Shown: positions 1 to 5,816 of the stretch, piece by piece | How positions within the stretch are numbered: position 1 is the stretch's first letter | Layout: every line of letters starts with the position of its first letter | Assembly (NCBI GenBank): GCA_946481405.1 | Contig: CAMLNY010000099.1 | Location: 1 to 5,816 of the forward strand | Length of the DNA: 5,816 bases | From: an uncultured Brevundimonas sp. | Lineage (GTDB): Bacteria > Pseudomonadota > Alphaproteobacteria > Caulobacterales > Caulobacteraceae | Direction of reading: 5' to 3' | Translations under genes and position numbers: made by a program | The notes under the pieces: generated by a model | Told to the model about the DNA's origin: nothing | Seen by the model: only the letters and a program-made list of their open reading frames with translations | The model's database searches: none

Positions 1-1
1 G

Positions 2-310
2 CCCCTGATGGTTACGGAGAACGGCTCGGCCTGGTATGACCCGCCCCAGGCCATCGACGGCCGCATCCACGATCCGATGCGGGTCGACTACCTCCGGAAC
101 CACCTGAAGGCCGTCCACGACGCCATCGGAAAGGGGGTGAGGATCGAGGGCTATATGGCCTGGTCGCTGCTGGACAACCTCGAATGGTCGCTAGGCTACG
201 CCAAGCGGTTCGGCATCACCCACGTCAACTTCCTGACCCAGGAGCGGACGATCAAGGACAGCGGCTACCTCTACGCCGAGGTCATCAAAACGAACGGAGC
301 CAACCTCTAG
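2..310 (+). CDS. GH1 family beta-glucosidase, C-terminal part (5' end outside window)
   Basis: This is the C-terminal ~102 residues of a glycoside hydrolase family 1 enzyme, a retaining beta-glucosidase or related beta-glycosidase that releases terminal sugars from beta-glycosides. The visible part opens with PLMVTENGSA, the GH1 nucleophile signature. The Glu encoded at 17-19 is the expected catalytic nucleophile. It is followed by the family's C-terminal block (GYMAWSLLDNLEWSLGYAKRFG, split here as GYMAWSLLDN and LEWSLGYAKRFG), where the Trp and Glu of the LEW segment normally line the sugar-binding subsite. The tail (THVNF, then TQERTIKDSGYLY) matches the usual GH1 ending. Full-length family members have about 440-480 residues, so roughly three quarters, including the acid/base Glu, lies upstream of the window. 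Reading is open to the left edge, so the ATG at 8 is internal and not a start. The TAG stop shares the palindrome CTAG with the stop of the convergent esterase. Family assignment is firm; the exact substrate cannot be told. Confidence 0.95.
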   Translation, partial: PLMVTENGSAWYDPPQAIDGRIHDPMRVDYLRNHLKAVHDAIGKGVRIEGYMAWSLLDNLEWSLGYAKRFGITHVNFLTQERTIKDSGYLYAEVIKTNGANL

Positions 311-1830
311 GGCCGGACCCGCGCGTAGAACCGCTCGATCAGGTTTAGCCGCTCCGGAAACGGGATGGGCTTGGCCACCGGCCCGTCGTTGGTGAACTCC
401 AGCAGTTGGTCCGGCTGGGCGCCGAACTCCGGCCAGGCCGGGCGGTCGCCGCCGTTCGGATCGCCGACGCGGGCGAAGGTCGTCCAGTAGTCGGCCATGG
501 CCGTCGCCGCCCGCTGGTCCCGCTCGCCCATCGGCCGCCCGACCTTGTCGAGATTGTCGAACACATAGGGTCGCTCGGACGCGTGGGTCGCGCCCCCGCT
601 CGGCTCCGGATTGGACTCAGGCACCACGTCGAAGCGGTAAAGGTAGGTCGGCTGTCCCGCTCGTGCATGCAGCCGCGCGAGATGCCGCGCCGGCTCGTTG
701 AAGATCAGGTCCGAAACGACATGGGCATCGTAACCAGCCTGCCCCTCATAGGCGGCGACCATAGCGTCGTATTCGGCGTCCGTCATGGCGTCGTCGGTGC
801 GCCCATAGGCTCCGGCGTCGGTCGGGCGGATCCACCAGAATTCGGCGCTGTTGGTACCGATCATCAGGGGCACGGGCGCCTGACGCCCGGCGGCGAAGGC
901 CTCGACCACATCCTCGGACAGGACCTGACCGTCGACGACCAGATTGTCGCTGTAGAACGCGGGCATGGGGGTCAGGAGCCGCTCCGCCGGCAGGCGACGC
1001 AGATCGTCCGCCGTCGCGTTCGGCAAGCCCGCTGAACGGGCGAAGATCGTCCCCAGCGTCTGGGCCGACGGTCGTCCCGGACGATCGTCGGCCAGCAGGG
1101 CCGATCGCTGACGGCCCAAACCCGATTGAACCACGGCGCGCCGGAACAGGCCGCGAGCGGTCGGTGCGACCATCAACTGCATCACCGCCGCGCCGCCGGC
1201 CGACTCGCCGAAGATCGTCACCTGATCCGGATCGCCGCCAAAGACCGCGATATTATCGCGCACCCATTGCAGGGCCGCGATCTGGTCCATGACGCCATAG
1301 TTGCCGGCCGGTTCGCCTGCCGCCCGCTCGAACGCCAGCGCTGGATGATCGAAGAAGCCCAGCCGACCAAGACGGTAGTTGATAGTCACCACGACCATAC
1401 CGCGCCGCGCCAGATTCGTCCCGTCATACAGCGGCGGCGTGCCCGAGCCGTTGTTGTATCCGCCGCCGTGGATCCAGACCATGACCGGCAGGGGCTCGCC
1501 CTGCCCGGCCGGTCGCCAGACGTTCAACGTCAAACAGTCTTCGCTCGGGGTCCCCGGCCCCACGCCCGGGTCGCCATTGGCGGGCGCCTGAATGCAGATC
1601 GCCCCCACGTCGCCCGCGTCACGCTCGCCGCTCCACGAGGCGGGGGCCTGGGGCGGGCGCCAACGCAGCGCCTGAACCGGTGGCGCAGCGAATGGAACGC
1701 CCTTGAAGGATTCGATCCCGTCGGACTGCCGTCCGACCAGCCGCCCCTGGGCCACCTGCACCTGCGGATCGGGGGTCTGGACAGGCGAAAGAAGCATCTG
1801 GGCGACCAAGGCGAGACTGGCGAGGGACAT
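307..1830 (-). CDS. Carboxylesterase type B (alpha/beta hydrolase), possibly exported
   Basis: This 507-residue protein is a type B carboxylesterase (COesterase family, alpha/beta-hydrolase fold), which hydrolyses carboxylic ester bonds. Motifs seen: EDCLTLNVW at residues 97-105; the oxyanion-hole HGGGY at 121-125; the nucleophile elbow FGESAGG with Ser210; the acidic triad member Glu330 in GTNSAE; and His416 in GATHASE. All three catalytic residues are present and the length is normal for the family. The N-terminus (about residues 2-19, SLASLALVAQMLLS then PVQT) is a short hydrophobic stretch like a signal peptide. It lacks the usual Lys/Arg n-region, has no clear A-x-A site and no lipobox Cys, so export is plausible but not certain. 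The start is fixed: AGGA lies 7 nt upstream of the ATG and an in-frame TAG lies just four codons upstream. It is convergent with the GH1 gene (4-nt stop overlap) and divergent from the kinase. The natural substrate is unknown. Confidence 0.95.
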   Translation of the reverse strand: MSLASLALVAQMLLSPVQTPDPQVQVAQGRLVGRQSDGIESFKGVPFAAPPVQALRWRPPQAPASWSGERDAGDVGAICIQAPANGDPGVGPGTPSEDCLTLNVWRPAGQGEPLPVMVWIHGGGYNNGSGTPPLYDGTNLARRGMVVVTINYRLGRLGFFDHPALAFERAAGEPAGNYGVMDQIAALQWVRDNIAVFGGDPDQVTIFGESAGGAAVMQLMVAPTARGLFRRAVVQSGLGRQRSALLADDRPGRPSAQTLGTIFARSAGLPNATADDLRRLPAERLLTPMPAFYSDNLVVDGQVLSEDVVEAFAAGRQAPVPLMIGTNSAEFWWIRPTDAGAYGRTDDAMTDAEYDAMVAAYEGQAGYDAHVVSDLIFNEPARHLARLHARAGQPTYLYRFDVVPESNPEPSGGATHASERPYVFDNLDKVGRPMGERDQRAATAMADYWTTFARVGDPNGGDRPAWPEFGAQPDQLLEFTNDGPVAKPIPFPERLNLIERFYARVRP

Positions 1831-1837
1831 GCGTCGA

Positions 1838-1841
1838 TCCT
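1838..1841 (-). promoter_or_regulatory. Ribosome binding site of the esterase
   Basis: Read on the minus strand, AGGA lies 7 nt upstream of the esterase ATG at 1830, a standard Shine-Dalgarno spacing. An in-frame TAG overlaps it (1842-1840), so no upstream start is possible. This fixes the esterase start. Confidence 0.7.
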
Positions 1842-1913
1842 AATGGCGCAGGCGTTCGAAACAATCTTCACCGTTAGCGGAGCCTTTTCACAAATCGCGC
1901 GTTGGGCCGGATC

Positions 1914-1920
1914 GGGGGAG
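1914..1920 (+). promoter_or_regulatory. Strong Shine-Dalgarno that decides the kinase start (GTG 1930)
   Basis: GGGGGAG lies 9 nt upstream of GTG 1930 and is the best purine-rich site near the kinase 5' end. The competing in-frame ATG at 1843 has only GAGGGA 15 nt away, and using it would leave 12 bp between two divergent genes. The residues it would add show no recognisable domain. I therefore prefer GTG 1930. Confidence 0.65.
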
Positions 1921-1929
1921 ACGGTACGC

Positions 1930-3441
1930 GTGCGGGCACTGGAACAGGCGATCGACTTGGCGGCTGCCTTCGAGGCGTCGACGAACCCCTACATGCTGCT
2001 GACGCCGGACCTGCGCTATGCGGGAATGAACGCCGCCTATCTGGCCGCCGTGGGCAAGACTCGCGACGAATTGATCGGCCGTCCGATCTTCGACATCTTC
2101 GACGGCGGTCCGACTGAAGAAGGCGCCGAGAACGCACGCCAGTTGCGCGCCTCTTTCGACAAGGTCCTGACGACCGGAGAGCGGGATCACCTCGCACTGA
2201 TCCATTTCGCCATTCCGATTACCGGTGCTGATGGCCGCACGACCATGGACGACCGCTACTGGAGCGCCAGCCACACGCCGCTCCACGACGCCGAGGGCCG
2301 GATCGTCCTCATCCTGCAGCACACCTCCGACATCACCGAACTCGAACGACTGCGGCGTGCCCGCGAAACGGGCTCCTCCGTCAGCGAACTGGACATGATT
2401 CTTGGCGGCGGCGTCATGACCCGCGCCCGCGCCGTTCAGGAGGACAACCGACGCCTCGAGACCGAGCGCAACCGCCTCGTCGAGATGTTCATGTCCGCGC
2501 CCGGTTTCGTGGCCATCCTGTCCGGACCCGACCACGTCTTCCAGATGCAGAATGAAGCCTACGCGCGAATGGTGCGTCGCGACGATGTGGTCGGCAAGCC
2601 CATCCGCGACGCCCTGCCCGATCTGGAGGGTCAGGGTTATTTCGAACTGCTGGACTCCGTCTACGCGACGGGGGAGCCCTACGAGGGCAAGGGGGCTCTG
2701 GTCACCTTCCAGCCCGCGGACGCCGAGGTCGAGACCAGTAGATACGTCGACTTCATCTACCAGCCGATCCGGGACTCGTCGGGAGAGGTGGTCGGCATCT
2801 TCGTCCAGGGTCACGACGTGACCGAAACCGTCCTCGCCGCCCAGCGCCAGCGCCTGATGATCGACGAACTGAATCATCGGGTGAAGAACACCCTGGCGAC
2901 GGTTCAATCGATCGCCATGCAGACCGCGCGCTCGCATGAGGATCCGAAGACCTTCGCCGAGAGCTTCCAGGCACGGCTGATGAGCCTGTCGCACACCCAT
3001 GACCTGCTGACCCGCAGTCATTGGGAGGGCGCCGACCTTCGCGCTGTGCTGGAGCACGAGACGGCGGCGCACGGGCCGACGCGGATCATGCTGAATGGCC
3101 CCTCGCTCGCGCTCGGACCGGCGGCGGCGCTGTCACTGGGGATGATCTTCCACGAACTGGCGACCAACGCGGCCAAATACGGCGCCCTGTCGATTCCGGA
3201 GGGTCGGGTCTTCGTCGACTGGGCCATCGCCAACCAACTGAACCGCGTCCTGACCCTCGCCTGGCGGGAGGTAGGCGGGCCGCCGGTCGCCCCGCCGACC
3301 CGCAAGGGATTCGGCAGTCGACTGATCGAAAGGAACGTGCGTCACGATCTGGCGGGCGATGCCAAACTCAGCTACGCAAACGACGGTTTTATAGCGGAAT
3401 TCTCGATTCCGCTTGATAGGGACTCGCAACACGATGGCTGA
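1930..3441 (+). CDS. Soluble PAS-PAS sensor histidine kinase, HWE family
   Basis: This 503-residue cytoplasmic kinase is predicted to sense a signal through its PAS domains, autophosphorylate on His and pass the phosphate to a receiver. Order: PAS 1 at about residues 14-137 (from AFEASTNPYMLL to SDITELERL); a polar, probably coiled-coil linker at about 138-183; PAS 2 at about 185-300 (from MFMSAPGFVAIL to GHDVTET); a DHp segment with ELNHRVKN and phospho-acceptor His316; then the ATPase domain. Family-defining features are visible: His408 before the N-box Asn413 (FHELATNAAKYG), a WxE motif (WRE, Trp445 and Glu447) and a C-terminal GFGSRLIERN glycine block. No transmembrane segment, LOV Cys motif or fused receiver is seen. 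The reading frame stays open leftwards to 1126, but that part is an antisense shadow of the esterase. The start at GTG 1930 rests on its ribosome binding site. It overlaps the next gene by 8 nt. Kinase family is certain; the signal is unknown. Confidence 0.93.
   Translation: MRALEQAIDLAAAFEASTNPYMLLTPDLRYAGMNAAYLAAVGKTRDELIGRPIFDIFDGGPTEEGAENARQLRASFDKVLTTGERDHLALIHFAIPITGADGRTTMDDRYWSASHTPLHDAEGRIVLILQHTSDITELERLRRARETGSSVSELDMILGGGVMTRARAVQEDNRRLETERNRLVEMFMSAPGFVAILSGPDHVFQMQNEAYARMVRRDDVVGKPIRDALPDLEGQGYFELLDSVYATGEPYEGKGALVTFQPADAEVETSRYVDFIYQPIRDSSGEVVGIFVQGHDVTETVLAAQRQRLMIDELNHRVKNTLATVQSIAMQTARSHEDPKTFAESFQARLMSLSHTHDLLTRSHWEGADLRAVLEHETAAHGPTRIMLNGPSLALGPAAALSLGMIFHELATNAAKYGALSIPEGRVFVDWAIANQLNRVLTLAWREVGGPPVAPPTRKGFGSRLIERNVRHDLAGDAKLSYANDGFIAEFSIPLDRDSQHDG
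3418..3422 (+). promoter_or_regulatory. Ribosome binding site of the receiver gene, inside the kinase 3' end
   Basis: AGGGA lies within the kinase coding end, 11 nt before ATG 3434, a slightly long spacing. It supports ATG 3434 over the in-frame TTG at 3413, which would lie upstream of this site. Overlapping translation suggests coupling to the kinase. Confidence 0.5.
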
Positions 3442-3811
3442 AGGTCTGACGGGTCGCCGCATCCTGGTGGTCGAGGACGAATCCCTGGTCGCCATGTTGC
3501 TGGAGACTATCCTGGAAGATATGGGCGCCGTGCCCGTCGGGGCCATCTCGACTGTGGACGAGGCGCTCGAAGTCGTGGTCGACGATCCCCTGCTGGAGGC
3601 CGCCCTGCTGGACGTGAACGTGGCCGGCAAGGAGGTCTTCCCGGTCGCGGAGGCGCTGACGGCCAGGGGCGTGCCCTTCGTCTTCTCCACCGGCTATGGC
3701 GAAGGCGGCTTGCCCGATCACTGGCGCGGTCATCCGACCATCCAGAAGCCCTTCACCGAGGAAGCCGTGAAGGCCGCTCTCCACAAGGCGCTGGGCGTCG
3801 CGGAAGCCTAA
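3434..3811 (+). CDS. Single-domain response regulator (CheY-like receiver)
   Basis: This 125-residue protein is a stand-alone receiver domain with no DNA-binding or enzymatic output domain. Key residues are in place: the acidic pair Glu14-Asp15 in LVVEDES; phospho-acceptor Asp60 at the end of AALLD; the Thr86 region in PFVFSTGYG; and Lys105 in IQKPF. The Asp-to-Lys distance (45 residues) is shorter than in classic CheY. The FSTGY loop resembles the F-x-T-G-Y type seen in solo alphaproteobacterial receivers that work with HWE kinases. The start codon lies within the kinase 3' end (8-nt overlap, shared ATGGCTGA), so the two are surely co-transcribed and the kinase is its likely phosphodonor. 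Output must go through protein-protein contact or by acting as a phosphate sink or shuttle. Its TAA stop interlocks with the TAG of the convergent oxidoreductase. The partner downstream is unknown. Confidence 0.93.
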   Translation: MAEGLTGRRILVVEDESLVAMLLETILEDMGAVPVGAISTVDEALEVVVDDPLLEAALLDVNVAGKEVFPVAEALTARGVPFVFSTGYGEGGLPDHWRGHPTIQKPFTEEAVKAALHKALGVAEA

Positions 3812-5382
3812 AGGTCGCGGATCACGGCCTTCGCCGCATTGTGCCCGGGCGCCCCGGTGACGCCGCCGCCGGGATGGGCGCCGGCCCCGCACAGGTAGAG
3901 ACCCGGAACCGGCATCCGGTGATCCGCATGACCCAGCACCGGCCGGGCGCTGAAGAGCTGGTCCAGCGTCAGCCGCCCGTGGAAGATGTCTCCGCCGACC
4001 AGACCGAACCGCCGCTCCAGATCGCGCGGCCCCAGCGCCAGCCGGCCCAGCACCGAGGCCTTGAAGCCCGGCGCATGCCGGTCGACTGTGTCGATCATCA
4101 GGTCAGCCACCGTGTCGCGGTGCTCGTCGCCCAGCGCCGGATCGACATGCTGGCAAAACAGGCTGGCCACATGCTGTCCGGGCGGCGCGAGCGTGTCGTC
4201 CAGCGTCGATGGGATCAGCATCTCCACGATCGGCTTTGACGACCAGCCGTTCAACCGCGCCTCCGCATGCGCCCGATCCATGTAGGCGAGACTCGGGGCT
4301 ATGATGATGCCCGCCGTGTGGTGATCGCCCGGCTCCGGCCGGACGGTGAATCGTGGCAACTCCGACAGGGCGACGTTCATGCGGAAGGTGCCCGACCCTG
4401 ACGCATAGCGGCTCATTCGCTCGGTGAAGTCTGCCGGGACCACGGCCGGATCGACCAGCCGGTCGAACAGCAGGCGCGGATGCAGGTTCGAGACCACAGC
4501 CCGGCCGCGTACCATATCGCCCGCCGTCGTCACCGCCCCGACCGCCCGGCCGTTCTCGGTCAGGACCTCGGCGACCTCCGCATCCAGCCGGATATCGACG
4601 CCACGTTCGATACAGGCCGCCGCCATCGCTTGGGAGATCGCCCCCATGCCGCCGATGGCGTGGCCCCAGACGCCCTTCCTTCCGTTCACCTCGCCGAACA
4701 CGTGATGCAGCAGGACGTAGGCAGAACCCGGCGTATAGGGGCTGGCGTAGTTGCCCACGACGCTGTCGAAGCCAAACAGGGCCTTGATCGGATCGCTCTC
4801 GAACCAGCCGTCCAGCCAGTCGCCCGCCGACTTGGCGAACAGATCCAGCAGGTCGCGCCGTCCCGTCAGATCGAGCCCGCCCAGCTGCCGCGCGACACCC
4901 GCCGACTTCGCCATCTCCGGCAGGGCCTGCATCCAGCCGCCCGATGGCAGATTCGGCGGCGCCTCCAGCACCAGGGCGCGCAGCACCGCCGCCACGGCCT
5001 CCAGCCGCGCCTCATACTCCGGCAGCCGCTCCGCATCCTTCGCCGAGAACCGCGCCGCCTCGCCTTGCGTCCGCCCTTCCCCGGCGAGGAAGGCGTCGCC
5101 GTCCAGCGGCAGGAAGTTCGACATCCGCCGCTCGACGATCTTCAGCCCGTGCCGCGCCAGTTCCAGATCGGCGATGACCTTCGGGTTCAGCAGGCTGACG
5201 GTGTAACTGGCCGTGGAGTTGCGGAAGCCGGGGTGAAACTCCTCCGTCACCGCCGCACCTCCGACGACATGCCGCCGCTCCAGCACCGTGACCCGCAGGC
5301 CCGCCCGTGCCAGATAGAAGGCGCAGACCAGCCCGTTGTGGCCCCCGCCCAGAATGACGACGTCGGTTTCGGTCCTGGACAT
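3808..5382 (-). CDS. FAD-dependent oxidoreductase, phytoene desaturase/PYROXD2-like
   Basis: This 524-residue flavoprotein belongs to the amine-oxidase/phytoene-desaturase-like fold. The N-terminus carries a Rossmann FAD site: VVILGGGHNGLVCAFYLARA with GGGHNG at 12-17, the ribose-binding Glu35 in VLERR, then VGGAAVTEE at 40-48. The C-terminus has the typical second FAD segment, PGLYLCGAGAHPGGGVTG followed by APGHNAAKA (about 503-519). The sequence looks closer to the PYROXD2-type group, often annotated 'NAD(P)/FAD-dependent oxidoreductase', than to true carotenoid CrtI enzymes, and no carotenoid genes are nearby. The substrate is therefore open. No signal peptide or membrane segment is evident. 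The start ATG has AAGG 7 nt upstream, and that site overlaps the stop codon of the preceding small gene (9-nt gap), so the two appear to be one translationally coupled operon. The stop overlaps that of the convergent receiver by 4 nt. Confidence 0.93.
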   Translation of the reverse strand: MSRTETDVVILGGGHNGLVCAFYLARAGLRVTVLERRHVVGGAAVTEEFHPGFRNSTASYTVSLLNPKVIADLELARHGLKIVERRMSNFLPLDGDAFLAGEGRTQGEAARFSAKDAERLPEYEARLEAVAAVLRALVLEAPPNLPSGGWMQALPEMAKSAGVARQLGGLDLTGRRDLLDLFAKSAGDWLDGWFESDPIKALFGFDSVVGNYASPYTPGSAYVLLHHVFGEVNGRKGVWGHAIGGMGAISQAMAAACIERGVDIRLDAEVAEVLTENGRAVGAVTTAGDMVRGRAVVSNLHPRLLFDRLVDPAVVPADFTERMSRYASGSGTFRMNVALSELPRFTVRPEPGDHHTAGIIIAPSLAYMDRAHAEARLNGWSSKPIVEMLIPSTLDDTLAPPGQHVASLFCQHVDPALGDEHRDTVADLMIDTVDRHAPGFKASVLGRLALGPRDLERRFGLVGGDIFHGRLTLDQLFSARPVLGHADHRMPVPGLYLCGAGAHPGGGVTGAPGHNAAKAVIRDL

Positions 5383-5389
5383 GCGCCAG

Positions 5390-5393
5390 CCTT
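5390..5393 (-). promoter_or_regulatory. Ribosome binding site of the oxidoreductase, fused to the upstream stop codon
   Basis: On the minus strand TAAGG reads as the TAA stop of the small upstream gene (5394-5392) merged with AAGG (5393-5390). ATG 5382 follows after 7 nt. A ribosome finishing the first gene stops on the second gene's binding site, an arrangement that usually gives translational coupling. Confidence 0.6.
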
Positions 5394-5805
5394 AGCGCGA
5401 ATTCGCCCTCGCCGCGCGAAGCGCCGCATCGATCGAGCTGTGGACGGGAAGGTCCCAGACTTCGGGACGGCAGGCCGCCTCCACCAGCGCCGCCTGATCG
5501 GCGTCGGCGGCCGCCCGCCCGCCATACTCCTCATCCCGGCGGATCACGCCATAGCGTCCGTTCGTGAGCGGCGTGCTCCACTGCAGGTCGACCGCCAGAT
5601 CGCTTCGAGTGCAATCGATGACCCACCCCGCCCACTGGCCGCGCCCGGCCGTCATCGTCAGACTGACGACGTCCCATTGCGGCCCACCGCCTTCCAGAGT
5701 CGCGCGGTCCATGAAAACGGGGGCGGCGCCCGGGCGGAACATGGACGGCCCCTCGTGGTGGAAGTACCACCGGTTGGCGGCCGGGGAGACGGTGAACGCG
5801 GCCAT
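5392..5805 (-). CDS. Small protein of unknown function, possibly exported (surface-adhesin protein E-like pattern); 5' end may lie outside window
   Basis: I do not firmly recognise this protein. From ATG 5805 it has 137 residues. The frame stays open to the window edge (Leu-Ala-Asp precede the Met) and the 11 visible upstream bases hold no ribosome binding site. The true start is therefore probably beyond the edge, perhaps adding a signal peptide. Visible pattern: an early aromatic NRWYF (11-15); a Pro-Val-Phe-Met-Asp-Arg-Ala-Thr-Leu segment (29-37); a beta-rich middle with Trp44, Trp58 and Trp61; IDC with Cys65; and AAC with Cys102 near the end. An early Trp, a D-R-x-S/T-L strand, a D-C pair and a late Cys are reminiscent of 'surface-adhesin protein E-like' exported proteins, whose two Cys could form a disulfide. 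This is a weak pattern match only. The C-terminus is Ala/Arg rich. It lies 9 nt upstream of the oxidoreductase and is likely its operon partner. Confidence 0.75.
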   Translation of the reverse strand: MAAFTVSPAANRWYFHHEGPSMFRPGAAPVFMDRATLEGGGPQWDVVSLTMTAGRGQWAGWVIDCTRSDLAVDLQWSTPLTNGRYGVIRRDEEYGGRAAADADQAALVEAACRPEVWDLPVHSSIDAALRAARANSR

Positions 5806-5816
5806 GTCGGCCAGGT

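Larger units (their letters stand above)
1831..1929. promoter_or_regulatory. Divergent intergenic region between esterase and kinase
   Basis: This 99-bp stretch separates the minus-strand esterase start from the GTG start of the kinase and must hold promoters for both directions. It is more AT-rich in the middle (about 1855-1897, with TTCGAA, CAATCTTCA and CTTTTCACAAAT) than the flanking coding sequence, as expected of promoter DNA. I found no convincing housekeeping -35/-10 pair. I also saw no GGAAC-N16/17-CGTT motif of the alphaproteobacterial general stress sigma factor EcfG. Small dyads exist (CCGTTAGCGG at 1871-1880; GTTCGAAAC at 1854-1862) but are too short to call operators. The regulatory role is inferred from gene geometry only. 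Confidence 0.45.

Noticed and set aside
310..320. GGGCCGGACCC as a possible terminator hairpin after the GH1 stop
   Set aside because: The stem is only three to four base pairs, there is no T-tract, and it lies within the esterase coding end.
1126..1842. Long in-frame N-terminal extension of the kinase, running antisense through the esterase
   Set aside because: It lies opposite a complete esterase with an intact catalytic triad, its translation is Arg/His/Pro-rich with no domain, and a strong ribosome binding site sits at GTG 1930. It is open only because of GC-rich codon bias.
1854..1880. EcfG-type stress promoter or operator dyads in the divergent region
   Set aside because: GAAAC and CGTT occur but only 9 nt apart instead of 16-17, and the dyads have three- to four-base arms. 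Neither is strong enough to call.
1888..3072. 394-codon open frame antisense to the kinase
   Set aside because: The plus strand encodes clear PAS and HWE kinase motifs across this whole stretch. The antisense translation shows no recognisable motif and is a typical GC-rich shadow.
3797..3821. 8-bp direct repeat GTCGCGGA around the receiver stop as a mobile-element target duplication
   Set aside because: Nothing is inserted between the copies except 9 bases of coding and stop sequence, and such short GC-rich repeats are common by chance.
3389..3892. 167-codon open frame antisense to the receiver
   Set aside because: It spans the receiver gene and the 3' end of the oxidoreductase and gives low-complexity Arg/Gly/Asp-rich sequence. 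The receiver has all phosphorylation-site residues on the plus strand.
3808..5382. Naming the flavoenzyme crtI (carotenoid phytoene desaturase)
   Set aside because: The FAD motifs are shared across the superfamily, the sequence looks PYROXD2-like, and no carotenoid biosynthesis gene is present in the window.

Overview
The window is GC-rich, gene-dense bacterial chromosome. The HWE-type histidine kinase with a solo receiver, the GTG start, the tight gene packing and the codon bias suggest an alphaproteobacterium, plausibly Caulobacterales (Caulobacter/Brevundimonas-like). That placement is an inference from gene style, because the window holds no rRNA or other taxonomic marker.

Layout from left to right. 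(1) Positions 2-310, + strand: the last ~100 residues of a family 1 glycoside hydrolase (beta-glucosidase type), cut by the window edge. (2) Positions 307-1830, - strand: a complete type B carboxylesterase with an intact Ser-Glu-His triad and a weak N-terminal export signal. (3) Positions 1831-1929: a 99-bp divergent intergenic region, the only real non-coding stretch. (4) Positions 1930-3441 and 3434-3811, + strand: a two-gene signalling operon, made of a soluble PAS-PAS-HWE histidine kinase and a single-domain response regulator that overlaps it by 8 nt. (5) Positions 3808-5382, - strand: a large FAD-dependent oxidoreductase of the phytoene desaturase/PYROXD2-like class. (6) Positions 5392-5805, - strand: a small protein just upstream of, and probably co-transcribed and translationally coupled with, the oxidoreductase. 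It looks distantly like exported 'surface-adhesin protein E'-type proteins and probably begins beyond the window edge.

The packing is extreme. Both convergent junctions (GH1/esterase and receiver/oxidoreductase) have interlocked stop codons inside a 4-nt overlap, and I see no terminator hairpin at either. The kinase and receiver probably form a phosphotransfer pair whose output must act through another protein, since the receiver has no effector domain. The hydrolase and esterase may both act on plant-derived or xenobiotic glycosides and esters, but only adjacency supports this. I see no mobile element, CRISPR array, RNA gene or dramatically new system. The least understood pieces are the small exported-like protein with its oxidoreductase partner, and the input and output of the kinase/receiver pair.
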